DNA of 17,391 nt from Thermoleophilaceae bacterium (GTDB lineage: Bacteria > Actinomycetota > Thermoleophilia > Solirubrobacterales > Thermoleophilaceae): positions 1 through 17,391 of the forward strand of contig JACCSF010000422.1 of the NCBI GenBank assembly GCA_013813135.1, read 5' to 3'. A program made the translations under genes and the position numbers. Below, one piece after another: positions 1 to 6,645 of this stretch (position 1 is the stretch's first letter; the number at the start of each line of letters is the position of its first letter). Below the pieces are notes generated by a model. It had not been told where the DNA came from. It was given only the letters and a program-made list of their open reading frames with translations, and searched no databases.

Positions 1-32
1 GCCCTGAAGAGCGCGTTCCCCTAATACGCCAG
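1..32. repeat. 32-bp direct repeat, distal copy
   Basis: This stretch is identical over 32 bp to 86-117, which holds the last three sense codons and stop of nadK plus the bases after it. This copy lies beyond the gene and appears non-coding. It starts at the first base of the window, so its true left limit is unknown and the repeat could be longer. On the minus strand it again reads through a TAG. Confidence 0.9.
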
Positions 33-86
33 CGTTGGGGTAGGGGATGCGGGGCCAACGCGGTGTCGCCCCTCTGCCTCACCGCG
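33..86. other. Two adjacent small inverted repeats between the direct repeats
   Basis: The spacer between the two 32-bp copies consists almost entirely of two back-to-back inverted repeats. CGTTGG (33-38) pairs with CCAACG (55-60), and CGCGGTG (59-65) pairs with CACCGCG (80-86). The arms share bases 59-60, so the hairpins would compete. There is no T tract on either strand, so a classical intrinsic terminator for nadK is not supported. A structured 3' end or a small repetitive element is possible. Confidence 0.5.
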
Positions 87-117
87 CCCTGAAGAGCGCG
101 TTCCCCTAATACGCCAG
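86..117. repeat. 32-bp direct repeat, copy containing the nadK 3' end
   Basis: This copy is identical to 1-32 at an offset of 85 bp. It covers the codons Leu-Ala-Tyr and the TAG stop of nadK and 20 bp downstream. Duplication of a gene 3' end is what tandem duplication or site-specific insertion leaves behind. No integrase is present in the window. Confidence 0.9.
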
Positions 118-960
118 GCGGCCGAACTTGTCGCGCAGGCGGTGGTAGAAGGTGGCGCCGTGCGCCTGGGCCAGCAGCGACTGGCGCTGCTTGAACTGGA
201 TCTTCATCGTGGCCTCGGGGGCGAGCGTGCCGATCTGGCGGGCGTCTGTGGACACGTCCACCTCCTCGGAGCGTGAGCGGTTCGTCACCTCGAGCGCGTC
301 GCCGGGGGCCACCACCAGCGCCCGGGCGGTGAGTGTGTGGGGGGCGATGAACGACACCACGTATCCCTCCACGCCCCACGCCAGCACAGGGCCGCCGTTG
401 GCCAGGTTGTACCCCGTGGAACCCGCCGGGGTGGCGACGACCAGTCCGTCGCAGCGCACCTCCCCGAGCTGCTCTCCCTCGACCGAGTAGGCCAGCTCGG
501 CCACCCGGCCGTCCTGGCGGCGGTGGAGGGAAACGTCGTTGATGGCCACCCGCTCGCCCTCCGCCGTCGCGGCGACCAGGCCGGGGAGCTCCATCACGTC
601 GAACTCGCCTCGCAGCGCGCGCCGCACGCCGTCCTCGAGCTCCCACGGCTCGATCGTCGCGAGGAACCCGATCGCGCCGTAGTTGAGGGCGAATACGGGC
701 ACGCCGGTGCCCGCGAACTCACGCAGCGCGGTCAGGATCGTGCCGTCCCCGCCGAGCACGAGCGCGAGGTCGGTGCCGGCGTACGGCTGGGGCGCCTCCG
801 CCACACCCTGCACCGCGCCGAACTTGTCCGTCTCCGCCGCCGGCAGCCGCACCTCGACGCCCGCCTCGCCGGCCAGCTCGACGACCCGACGCAGGGCCCC
901 CTCGGTGTCGGCCGGCCTCGTATGGGTGAAGACCGTTATCGAGTGCGGGCTGTCGGTCAC
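106..960 (-). CDS. nadK: NAD kinase
   Basis: Predicted ATP/polyphosphate-NAD kinase, 284 aa, a usual length. It phosphorylates NAD to NADP in the cytoplasm. Visible motifs are the GGDGT signature (residues 70-74), a conserved Asn-Asp pair at 141-142, and the glycine-rich ATPAGSTGYNLANGGP stretch (about 176-191) that matches the family's NAD-binding loop. I chose the GTG at 960-958 because it overlaps the tlyA stop as GTGA, which suggests translational coupling. A longer frame reaching back to 1029 lies inside tlyA and adds a glycine-rich tail unlike the family. It is the second gene of a tlyA-nadK pair; in related bacteria recN often follows, which here would be outside the window. The stop lies inside a 32-bp direct repeat. 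Confidence 0.95.
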   Translation of the reverse strand: MTDSPHSITVFTHTRPADTEGALRRVVELAGEAGVEVRLPAAETDKFGAVQGVAEAPQPYAGTDLALVLGGDGTILTALREFAGTGVPVFALNYGAIGFLATIEPWELEDGVRRALRGEFDVMELPGLVAATAEGERVAINDVSLHRRQDGRVAELAYSVEGEQLGEVRCDGLVVATPAGSTGYNLANGGPVLAWGVEGYVVSFIAPHTLTARALVVAPGDALEVTNRSRSEEVDVSTDARQIGTLAPEATMKIQFKQRQSLLAQAHGATFYHRLRDKFGRLAY

Positions 961-1745
961 GGCTCCGCTCTTCGGGTTGCCGCATCCAGGTCCTCGATCG
1001 CCCCCGGCCGACCCGCCTCCGCGAGCCACACGAAGCTCTCGCGGTTGCCCGCCGGCCCTGGCAGGCCCGACGAAGCGAAGCCCAGCACGGCCGCCCTCAG
1101 TTCGTCACGGGCGTGGGTCGCCACCGCCACCAGCGCGGCCCGGCGGTCGGTCGGCTCGCGCACCACGCCGCCCTTCCCGACCCGCTCGCGGCCCACCTCG
1201 AACTGCGGCTTGACGAGGGCCAGGCAGTCGAAGCTCGGCGCGGCGGCCGCGAGAGCCGCGGGCAGGATCTTGGTGAGGGAGATGAACGAGACGTCGGCGA
1301 CGATCAGGTCTGGCTGCCAGGGCAGCTCGCCGGGCTCGAGACCGCGGGCGTTGCGGCGCTCGATCACGACCACGCGCGAGTCGTTGCGCAGCGTCCAGTG
1401 CAGCTCCCCGTAGGCCACGTCGACCGCGATCACCGCCTCCGCTCCACGCTGAAGCAGGCAGTCCGTGAAGCCGCCGGTGGAGGCGCCCACGTCGAGCGCG
1501 CGCCGGCCCTGCGGGTCGATCCCGAAGGCATCGAGGGCGTTGGCGAGCTTCACCCCGCCGCGCGACACGAACGCCGGCCGCTCGGCCACCTCCAGCGGCG
1601 CGTCCGAGGCCACCAGCTCGCCGGGCTTGCGGGCCGGGCGGTCGCCGACGCGCACGTCGCCGGCCATCACCGCGGCGGCCGCACGAGTGCGGCTCTCGAA
1701 CAGCCCGCGCTCGGCGAGCACCGTGTCGAGCCGCCGCTTCGGCAT
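957..1745 (-). CDS. tlyA: TlyA family rRNA 2'-O-methyltransferase
   Basis: 262-aa protein of the TlyA (hemolysin A) family, which methylates ribose 2'-hydroxyls of 16S and 23S rRNA and affects capreomycin sensitivity in mycobacteria. Residues 1-60 form an S4 RNA-binding domain (starting MPKRRLDTVLAERGL). The FtsJ-like methyltransferase part shows FVSRGGVKL (59-67), the SAM-binding LDVGASTGGFTD (84-95), DVSFISL (151-157) and LVKPQFEVG (177-185). All expected family blocks are present. The ATG at 1745 has no Shine-Dalgarno sequence, but TACTCT sits 6 bases upstream, so the transcript is probably leaderless. It is coupled to nadK by a GTGA overlap. The hemolysin name is historical. Confidence 0.95.
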   Translation of the reverse strand: MPKRRLDTVLAERGLFESRTRAAAAVMAGDVRVGDRPARKPGELVASDAPLEVAERPAFVSRGGVKLANALDAFGIDPQGRRALDVGASTGGFTDCLLQRGAEAVIAVDVAYGELHWTLRNDSRVVVIERRNARGLEPGELPWQPDLIVADVSFISLTKILPAALAAAAPSFDCLALVKPQFEVGRERVGKGGVVREPTDRRAALVAVATHARDELRAAVLGFASSGLPGPAGNRESFVWLAEAGRPGAIEDLDAATRRAEP

Positions 1746-1751
1746 CGCAGG

Positions 1752-1757
1752 AGAGTA
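1752..1757 (-). promoter_or_regulatory. Predicted -10 element of tlyA (leaderless)
   Basis: On the minus strand TACTCT (TANNNT) ends 6 bases before the tlyA ATG, placing the transcription start at or next to the start codon. I see no convincing -35 hexamer. The CRP-type site at 1771-1786 would be centred at about -33.5, over the -35 region. Confidence 0.55.
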
Positions 1758-1770
1758 CCCGCGGGCGAAC

Positions 1771-1786
1771 TGTGACCGACCTCACA
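1771..1786. promoter_or_regulatory. Perfect CRP/FNR-type operator TGTGA-N6-TCACA
   Basis: TGTGA (1771-1775) and TCACA (1782-1786) form a perfect 16-bp dyad with a 6-base spacer, identical to the CRP consensus of E. coli and mycobacteria. Its centre (1778.5) is at -41.5 if transcription starts at the A of the ATG at 1820, the standard class II activator position. For tlyA the centre is at about -33.5, where binding would be expected to block RNA polymerase. No CRP gene is in the window. Confidence 0.7.
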
Positions 1787-1806
1787 CATCGGCCCCAGGG
1801 CGTGCG

Positions 1807-1812
1807 TAGCCT
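1807..1812 (+). promoter_or_regulatory. Predicted -10 element of the 1820 gene (leaderless)
   Basis: TAGCCT (TANNNT) ends 7 bases before the ATG at 1820. No Shine-Dalgarno sequence precedes that ATG. The spacing to the CRP-type site supports a transcription start at 1820. Confidence 0.6.
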
Positions 1813-1819
1813 CGATTGC

Positions 1820-2182
1820 ATGATGACTGTCGCAAGGCTCATCTCTCCAGCGCTTCGGTCCGGCCTGCTGATGTCGGCGGGCACCGCCCTGATCGGGATT
1901 CCCTTCGCGATCGGGCTGGGCGCCGCGGCGATCGTGACCGGCCTGACGATCGGCGTGCTGATCGTGGCACTCGCCCTTGCCGGCACCGCCCCGAGCGGCC
2001 GCGGCACCCTACCGGTCTCAGCGCAGGCGGTCTACGACCGCGGCATCGCGCTCGGTCTGCTGCTGGTGGGCGTGGTCTTCGGGTTCTCCGGTGATCTCGG
2101 CGCCGCGCTGCTGTTCGCGACCGCCGGGGTGGCGGCTCTGATCGTCACCTCGATCACGCGCTACAGCACGAGCGCCGCCTAG
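1820..2182 (+). CDS. Small multi-pass membrane protein of unknown function
   Basis: 120-aa hydrophobic protein with about four predicted transmembrane segments (roughly residues 11-32, 33-55, 74-94 and 95-112). A short polar loop between the second and third holds TAPSGRGTLP, followed by AVYDRG. I do not recognise a family. I chose the ATG at 1820 (ATGATG, MMTVARL) over an in-frame GTG at 1772. The GTG lies inside the CRP-type operator and would add 16 polar residues, and the ATG has a -10 hexamer at leaderless distance. The gene stands alone: its promoter diverges from tlyA and a strong terminator follows within 45 bp. If the operator is real, a CRP-family regulator activates it. It could be a small stress- or energy-related membrane protein, but nothing in the sequence decides this. 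Confidence 0.75.
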   Translation: MMTVARLISPALRSGLLMSAGTALIGIPFAIGLGAAAIVTGLTIGVLIVALALAGTAPSGRGTLPVSAQAVYDRGIALGLLLVGVVFGFSGDLGAALLFATAGVAALIVTSITRYSTSAA

Positions 2183-2224
2183 AAAACTTCCTCTCAGAGT
2201 CCACATAGCAGCATTCCTCCCTCG

Positions 2225-2259
2225 GGAAACGGCCTCGCTTCGGCGGGGCCGTTTTCTTT
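2225..2259 (+). terminator. Strong intrinsic terminator
   Basis: A 12-bp stem (2227-2238 with 2243-2254) encloses a TTCG tetraloop (2239-2242). A G-T and a G-C pair at 2225-2226/2255-2256 can extend the stem. The T-rich run TTTTCTTT follows at 2252-2259. It closes the small membrane protein gene and insulates it from the next transcription unit. Confidence 0.92.
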
Positions 2260-2284
2260 GGGGGCACGCTCGTTGCCTGGCCTG

Positions 2285-2323
2285 TAAATTGGCGGACGAA
2301 CGATCGTTCTCTAAAAGATAGGA
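2285..2323 (+). promoter_or_regulatory. Promoter region with LexA-box-like palindrome
   Basis: GAACGATCGTTC (2298-2309) is a perfect 12-bp palindrome with a C before it and a T after it. It matches the Gram-positive LexA (SOS) box core GAAC-N4-GTTC; the outer arms fit on the left side only. Candidate promoters place it where a repressor would act. With TAAATT (2285-2290) as -10, the palindrome covers the start site. With TTGGCG (2289-2294), a 17-base spacer and TAAAAG (2312-2317), it fills the spacer. AGGA at 2320-2323 is a plausible ribosome-binding site for the ATG at 2332. A TetR-family operator is the alternative reading. Confidence 0.5.
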
Positions 2324-2331
2324 CTGCCGCC

Positions 2332-3123
2332 ATGCGCATCCGCCGCCTGGGCTGGGCCGGGCTCGAGCTCGAGGCCGATGGTCAGACCGCCGTGGTCGAC
2401 CTGCTCCAGGACACGACCTGGCTCGAGGGCTTCGTGGGCGCCCCGCGCACCCCGCTGCCCCGGCCGTCGCGGCCAGCGGACCTGGCCCTCGTCACGCACC
2501 TCCACGCCGACCACACCGACGCCGGGTCGCTGAAGCGAGCCCTCAAGCCCGGCGCCCCTGTGCTGCGCCCCGCGCCGGCGACCGGCGAGGCGCTCGAGAA
2601 CGCGGCGCTCGAGCCGGCCGAGACGGGCCTGAGGGAGGCCGGGCTCCACGCGAGGGTCGTCGAGCCCTGGGAAACGATCGATATCGGGCCGTTTCGCAAA
2701 TCGGCGGTCCCCGCCGCCGACGGGACGGGCGATCCCCAGGTTTCGTGGGTCGTGGCCGCCGGCGAAACGACGGTGCTCCACTGCGGCGACACCCTCTTCC
2801 ACGGCTGGTGGTGGCGCACGGGGATGCGCTACGGCCCGATCGACATCGCCTTCCTGCCGGTCAACGGCGTGGTGGTGGACTTCCCGCACCGCCAACCGCC
2901 GAGCGGGCTGCCCGCCGCGATGACCCCACGAGAGGCAGCCGGGGCGGCGCGTGCCCTGGGCGCGCGCGAGGCGATTCCGATGCACTACGACACCTTCCAC
3001 CACCCGCCGCTCTACGACGCGGTCGAGGGCGCCGCCGACGCATTCGTCGCGGCCGCCGCGGCGGCGGGGGTCAGCGCTCGCGTCGTCGAGCCGGGCGAGG
3101 TGGTGGAGCCGGCGGTGGTCTGA
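2332..3123 (+). CDS. MBL-fold metal-dependent hydrolase, UlaG-like
   Basis: 263-aa protein of the metallo-beta-lactamase superfamily in the UlaG/YycJ-like (lactamase_B_2) group. Metal-binding features are the HLHADH motif (residues 56-61), Gly-Asp at 152-153 after a Cys, and a late His at 218 in IPMHYDTFHH. The N terminus, MRIRRLGWAGLELE, matches the first strands of this group. The substrate cannot be predicted; relatives include L-ascorbate-6-phosphate lactonase and uncharacterised hydrolases. It is first in a plus-strand cluster with an OsmC-like protein (34 bp downstream) and an M42 peptidase. AGGA lies 8 bases before the ATG. The LexA-box-like palindrome just upstream suggests damage-inducible or otherwise repressor-controlled expression, which is inferred. 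Confidence 0.88.
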   Translation: MRIRRLGWAGLELEADGQTAVVDLLQDTTWLEGFVGAPRTPLPRPSRPADLALVTHLHADHTDAGSLKRALKPGAPVLRPAPATGEALENAALEPAETGLREAGLHARVVEPWETIDIGPFRKSAVPAADGTGDPQVSWVVAAGETTVLHCGDTLFHGWWWRTGMRYGPIDIAFLPVNGVVVDFPHRQPPSGLPAAMTPREAAGAARALGAREAIPMHYDTFHHPPLYDAVEGAADAFVAAAAAAGVSARVVEPGEVVEPAVV

Positions 3124-3157
3124 GCCGCGTTCGGCCACCTGCCAGACTGCCCGCTCC

Positions 3158-3616
3158 GTGGCCACCAACCGCTACGAGACGCGCGTTCGCTGGACGGGCT
3201 CGACCGGCCTCGGCTGGGAGAACTACGACCGCACCCACGTCGCGGAGGCGCCCGGGGCCGCGCAGGAGGTCCGCTTGACGACCGGCGAGGGCAAAGGCGA
3301 TCCGACGATCCTCAACCCGGAGCAGCTGCTGCTGATGGCCGCGTCCTCGTGCCAGATGCTGTGGTTCCTGCACCTCGCCGCCAAGGCCCGCGTGGACGTG
3401 GTGGAGTACGAAGACTCGGCCACCGCCCTGATGCCGACAGACCGGAGGCCCGTGCGCATCACCGAGATCACCCTGCACCCGCGCATCGTGGTCGCCGGCG
3501 ACGCGAGCGAGGAGCGCGTCAGGAAGCTCGCCCACACGGCGCACGAGCACTGTTTCGTCGCCAACAGCCTGAACGCCGAAATGACCCTGCTACCGACCGT
3601 CGAGGTACGTACGTGA
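3158..3616 (+). CDS. OsmC/Ohr family protein (putative thiol peroxidase)
   Basis: 152-aa protein of the OsmC/Ohr fold, a usual length. The two redox cysteines expected of active members are present: C65 in LLLMAASSCQMLW and C132 in HEHCFVANSL. Such proteins reduce organic hydroperoxides with a dithiol, often lipoyl, partner. Known OsmC and Ohr subgroups differ in flanking motifs and I cannot place this one securely. I start at the GTG at 3158, which gives MATNRYETRVRW, a typical N terminus. The frame stays open upstream but runs back into the MBL gene. No clear Shine-Dalgarno sequence precedes it. Its stop overlaps the next start as GTGA, so it is translationally coupled to the M42 peptidase. 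Confidence 0.88.
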   Translation: MATNRYETRVRWTGSTGLGWENYDRTHVAEAPGAAQEVRLTTGEGKGDPTILNPEQLLLMAASSCQMLWFLHLAAKARVDVVEYEDSATALMPTDRRPVRITEITLHPRIVVAGDASEERVRKLAHTAHEHCFVANSLNAEMTLLPTVEVRT

Positions 3617-4674
3617 GCACCCCGGAGCTGCTGCACCGCCTGCTGACCGCCCCCGGCCCGCCCGGCCACGAGGAGGCGCCCGCCGCGATCTGGCGCGCCG
3701 CCGCCGAAAAGTTCGCCGACGAGGTCACGGTCGATCGCATGGGCAGCTCCGTCGCCCGCGTCGGGGGACGCGGCGACCGTCCGCTGCTGGCGGTCGTCGG
3801 CCACGTCGACGAGATCGCCCTGGTCGTGAGCCATATCACCGACAAGGGCTTCCTGCACGTGAGCGGGTCGGGTGGCTGGGATCCGCAGGTGCTCGTCGGC
3901 CAGCGCGTCGAGGTGCTCACGCGCTCGGGCACGGTGCCGGGCGTGGTCGGGCGCAAGCCGATCCACGTGCTCGAGTCGGAGGAGCGCAAGCAGGCCGTGG
4001 AGCTGAAGCGCCTGCACGTCGACCTCGGCGTGCGCGACCGCGACGAGGCCCGCTCGCTCGTACGCGAGGGCGACACGATCGTGATCACCGGCGCGCCCTT
4101 CGAGCTGCGCGACGACCGGCTGGTCTCGCGCTCGCTCGACAACAGGCTGGGCGTTTACGTCGCCCTCGAGGTGGCTCGACGCGTGAGCGAGGCGGGCGGC
4201 GGCGCCGGCCCGGTTGCCGGCGTGGCGGCCGTCCAGGAGGAGATCGGCCTGCACGGCGCCCGCGCGATGGCCTTCGGCCTCGAACCGGACCTGGCCGTGG
4301 TGGTCGACGTGACCCACGCGACCGATGCGCCCGGCGTGGACCCCGGTCAGCTGGGCGAGCACGGGCTCGGCACCGGCCCGGTGATCACCCGCGGGGCGAT
4401 CGTCAGCCGCCCGCTCAACGACCTGGTCGACGCGGCCGCGGAGTCCGTCGGGATCGAGTGCACCACCGAGGCGGCCGGCGGCGCCACCCACACCGACGCC
4501 GACGTGGTCCACATGAGCCGCACGGGCGTACCGACCGCGGTCGTCTCGATCCCGCTGCGCTACATGCACTCGCCCGTCGAGATGGTCGAGCTGGGCGACG
4601 TGGAGGCCGTGATCGCGGTGATCGCCGCGCTGGCGCTGCGACTGGAGGCGGACCAGCCGCTGGCTCGCTGGTAG
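3613..4674 (+). CDS. M42 family metallopeptidase (glutamyl aminopeptidase-like)
   Basis: 353-aa protein of peptidase family M42 (TET/FrvX/YsdC type), a dinuclear zinc or cobalt aminopeptidase that usually assembles as a 12-subunit cage. The predicted ligands and catalytic residues are visible: H64 and D66 (GHVDE), D176 (SRSLDNR), E209-E210 (VQEEIGLHGA), D232 (VVDVTHATD) and H319 (YMHSPVE). Length and order fit a complete enzyme that trims peptides in the cytoplasm. The start is the GTG at 3613, overlapping the OsmC stop, with GAGG (3602-3605) at good spacing. An older 'cellulase' label for such proteins is not supported here. It ends convergently, 24 bp from the dxs stop. Confidence 0.92.
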   Translation: MSTPELLHRLLTAPGPPGHEEAPAAIWRAAAEKFADEVTVDRMGSSVARVGGRGDRPLLAVVGHVDEIALVVSHITDKGFLHVSGSGGWDPQVLVGQRVEVLTRSGTVPGVVGRKPIHVLESEERKQAVELKRLHVDLGVRDRDEARSLVREGDTIVITGAPFELRDDRLVSRSLDNRLGVYVALEVARRVSEAGGGAGPVAGVAAVQEEIGLHGARAMAFGLEPDLAVVVDVTHATDAPGVDPGQLGEHGLGTGPVITRGAIVSRPLNDLVDAAAESVGIECTTEAAGGATHTDADVVHMSRTGVPTAVVSIPLRYMHSPVEMVELGDVEAVIAVIAALALRLEADQPLARW

Positions 4675-4698
4675 CGGCGTTCGTTCCGGCGCTGCCGG

Positions 4699-6645
4699 CT
4701 AGGCCAGCGCGGCGCTCGGCTCGAGCACCGCCTGCGCCACCCGATCCGCGACCGCCGCGGGCGTCAGCCCGACCTCCTCGCGCAGCAGCGCCGGCTTCCC
4801 GTGCGTCACGAAGCGGTCCGGCAGCCCGATACGCAACACGCGCGTGCCGCCGAGCAGGTCGTTGTCGGCGAGGTGCTCGAGCACTCCCGAGCCGAAGCCG
4901 CCCGCCAGCACGTTCTCCTCGAGGGTCACGATCAGGTCGTGCTCGGCAGCCAGGCGCTCGATCAGCTCACCGTCGAGGGGCTTGGCGAAGCGGGCGTCGG
5001 CCACGGTGGGCTCCACGCCGTGCTCGGCGGCGAGCAGGTCGGCGGCCCCGAGCGCCAGCGACACGCCGTAGCCGTAGCCGAGCAGCGCCACGCGGTCGCT
5101 CTCGCGCAGCAGCTCGCCGGTGCCGATCTCGATCGGCTCGGGCCGGCGCGGGAGCCGCAGCCCCTCGGCCTCGCCGCGCGGGTAGCGCAGGGCGATCGGC
5201 CCTTCGTCGTAGACGACGGCGGTGTGGAGCATGTGCACGAGCATCGCCTCGTCGCGCGGCGCCATCTGCACCAAGTGCGGCAGGCAGCGCATGTAGGAGA
5301 TGTCGAACGCGCCGTGGTGGGTGGGCCCGTCGTCGCCGACCAGCCCGGCGCGGTCCATGGCGAAGACCACGTTCAGCCGCTGCAGGCAGACGTCGTGGAC
5401 GATCTGGTCGTAGGCGCGCTGCAGGAAGGTGGAGTAGATCGCCGCCACCGGCTTGGCGCCCTGGAGGGCGAGGCCCGCCGCGAACAGGATCGCGTGCTGC
5501 TCGGCGATACCCACGTCGTAGTACCGCTCGGGCAGCTCGCGCTGGAGGATGTTCAGGCCCGTGCCGGAGTTCATCGCGGCCGTGATGCCGACGACCCGGT
5601 CGTCGCGCCTGCACTCCTCGACGAGCGCCTCGCCGAAGACCGTCGTGTACTGGGGCGGGCCGGGGACCTTGGGCTTCTTTGGCGGCGGCGCGGGCTCGGC
5701 CACCGCTCCGTTCGAGATCGACCCGGGCTTGGCCGCGTGCCACTTCTCCATGCCCTCGAGCCCGCCCTCCTCGGCGGGCACGAACCCCTTGCCCTTGACC
5801 GTCTTGCAGTGCACCACCACAGGGCGGTCGGCCTCGAGCGCCTCGCCGATGGCCTGCCGCAGCGCCTTGACGTCGTGCCCGTCGATCACGCCGACGTAGG
5901 CCAGGTCGAGCTCCTCGAAGAACAGCCCCGGCGCCCAGTACGCCTTGAGCGACTCCTTGAGGATCGGCCCGAGCCGCTCGATGCGCTTGCCGATGCCGGC
6001 GGGCAGCTTGGTGAGCGTCTCCTCGGCGTCCTCGCGCGCGTGGTAGAGCTTGGGGTTCAGGCGCATGCGGTTGAAGTAGCGCGACAGCGCGCCGACGTTG
6101 GGGGCGATCGACATGCCGTTGTCGTTCACCACGATCACTATCGGCATGTCCATGCCGCCGGCGTTGAGCAGGGCCTCGAACGACACGCCGCCGGTGAGCG
6201 CGCCGTCGCCGATAACGGCGACCACGCGGCCGTCGGCCCCGGTGCCGCGCCGCATCGCCTCCTTGATCCCGACCGCGTAGGAGACCGAGGTGGAGGCGTG
6301 GCCCGCGCCCATGATGTCGTGCTCGGACTCCTGCATCGCGCAGAAGGGCGCGAGGCCGCCGTATTTGCGGATCGTGTGGAGCTGGTCGCCGCGGCCGGTC
6401 AGGACCTTGTGCGGGTAAGCCTGGTGGCCGACGTCCCAGAGGACCTTGTCGGTCGGGGAGTTGAGCAGCGAGTGGAGGGCGACCGCGATCTCGCAGGCGC
6501 CGAGGTTGGCGCCGAAGTGACCGCCGATCTCGCCGATCGTGTCGATGATCAGCTCGCGAACCTCCTGGGCCACCTGCTGGAGCTGGTCGTCGTCGAGACC
6601 CTTCAGGTCAGCCGGTCCGTCGATCTGATCGAGAAGCTTGGTCAT
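4699..6645 (-). CDS. dxs: 1-deoxy-D-xylulose-5-phosphate synthase
   Basis: 648-aa thiamine-diphosphate enzyme that condenses pyruvate with glyceraldehyde 3-phosphate, the first step of the MEP isoprenoid pathway. Visible features are H43 (GGHFGANLG), GHQAYPHK (73-80), GHASTS (115-120), the ThDP/Mg motif GDGALTGG (146-153) with NDNGMSI (174-180), and the active-site Glu in VGIAEQHA of the second half. The C-terminal transketolase-like domain is complete. A lysine/proline-rich linker (PAPPPKKPKVPGPPQ) joins the first domain to the pyrimidine-binding domain. The ATG at 6645 overlaps the ispA stop as ATGA. It is the last gene of the efp-nusB-xseB-ispA-dxs series. It supplies the isoprenoid units that the preceding gene's product would condense. 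Confidence 0.97.
   Translation of the reverse strand: MTKLLDQIDGPADLKGLDDDQLQQVAQEVRELIIDTIGEIGGHFGANLGACEIAVALHSLLNSPTDKVLWDVGHQAYPHKVLTGRGDQLHTIRKYGGLAPFCAMQESEHDIMGAGHASTSVSYAVGIKEAMRRGTGADGRVVAVIGDGALTGGVSFEALLNAGGMDMPIVIVVNDNGMSIAPNVGALSRYFNRMRLNPKLYHAREDAEETLTKLPAGIGKRIERLGPILKESLKAYWAPGLFFEELDLAYVGVIDGHDVKALRQAIGEALEADRPVVVHCKTVKGKGFVPAEEGGLEGMEKWHAAKPGSISNGAVAEPAPPPKKPKVPGPPQYTTVFGEALVEECRRDDRVVGITAAMNSGTGLNILQRELPERYYDVGIAEQHAILFAAGLALQGAKPVAAIYSTFLQRAYDQIVHDVCLQRLNVVFAMDRAGLVGDDGPTHHGAFDISYMRCLPHLVQMAPRDEAMLVHMLHTAVVYDEGPIALRYPRGEAEGLRLPRRPEPIEIGTGELLRESDRVALLGYGYGVSLALGAADLLAAEHGVEPTVADARFAKPLDGELIERLAAEHDLIVTLEENVLAGGFGSGVLEHLADNDLLGGTRVLRIGLPDRFVTHGKPALLREEVGLTPAAVADRVAQAVLEPSAALA

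Noticed and set aside
337..1413. 358-codon plus-strand frame opposite nadK and tlyA
   Set aside because: Antisense shadow with arginine-rich, motif-free sequence; both minus-strand genes are complete and recognisable.
1772..1819. Upstream GTG start for the small membrane protein
   Set aside because: It lies within the CRP-type site and upstream of the -10 hexamer, adds a polar stretch before the first membrane segment, and has no ribosome-binding site.
2298..2309. Palindrome GAACGATCGTTC as a TetR-family operator
   Set aside because: Not excluded, but the GAAC-N4-GTTC core fits the LexA box better, TetR operators usually have longer dyads, and no regulator gene is adjacent.
4686..4698. CCGGC-GCT-GCCGG hairpin between the convergent M42 and dxs genes as a bidirectional terminator
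   Set aside because: The stem is only 5 bp with a 3-base loop and no T tract on either side; expected often by chance at this GC content.
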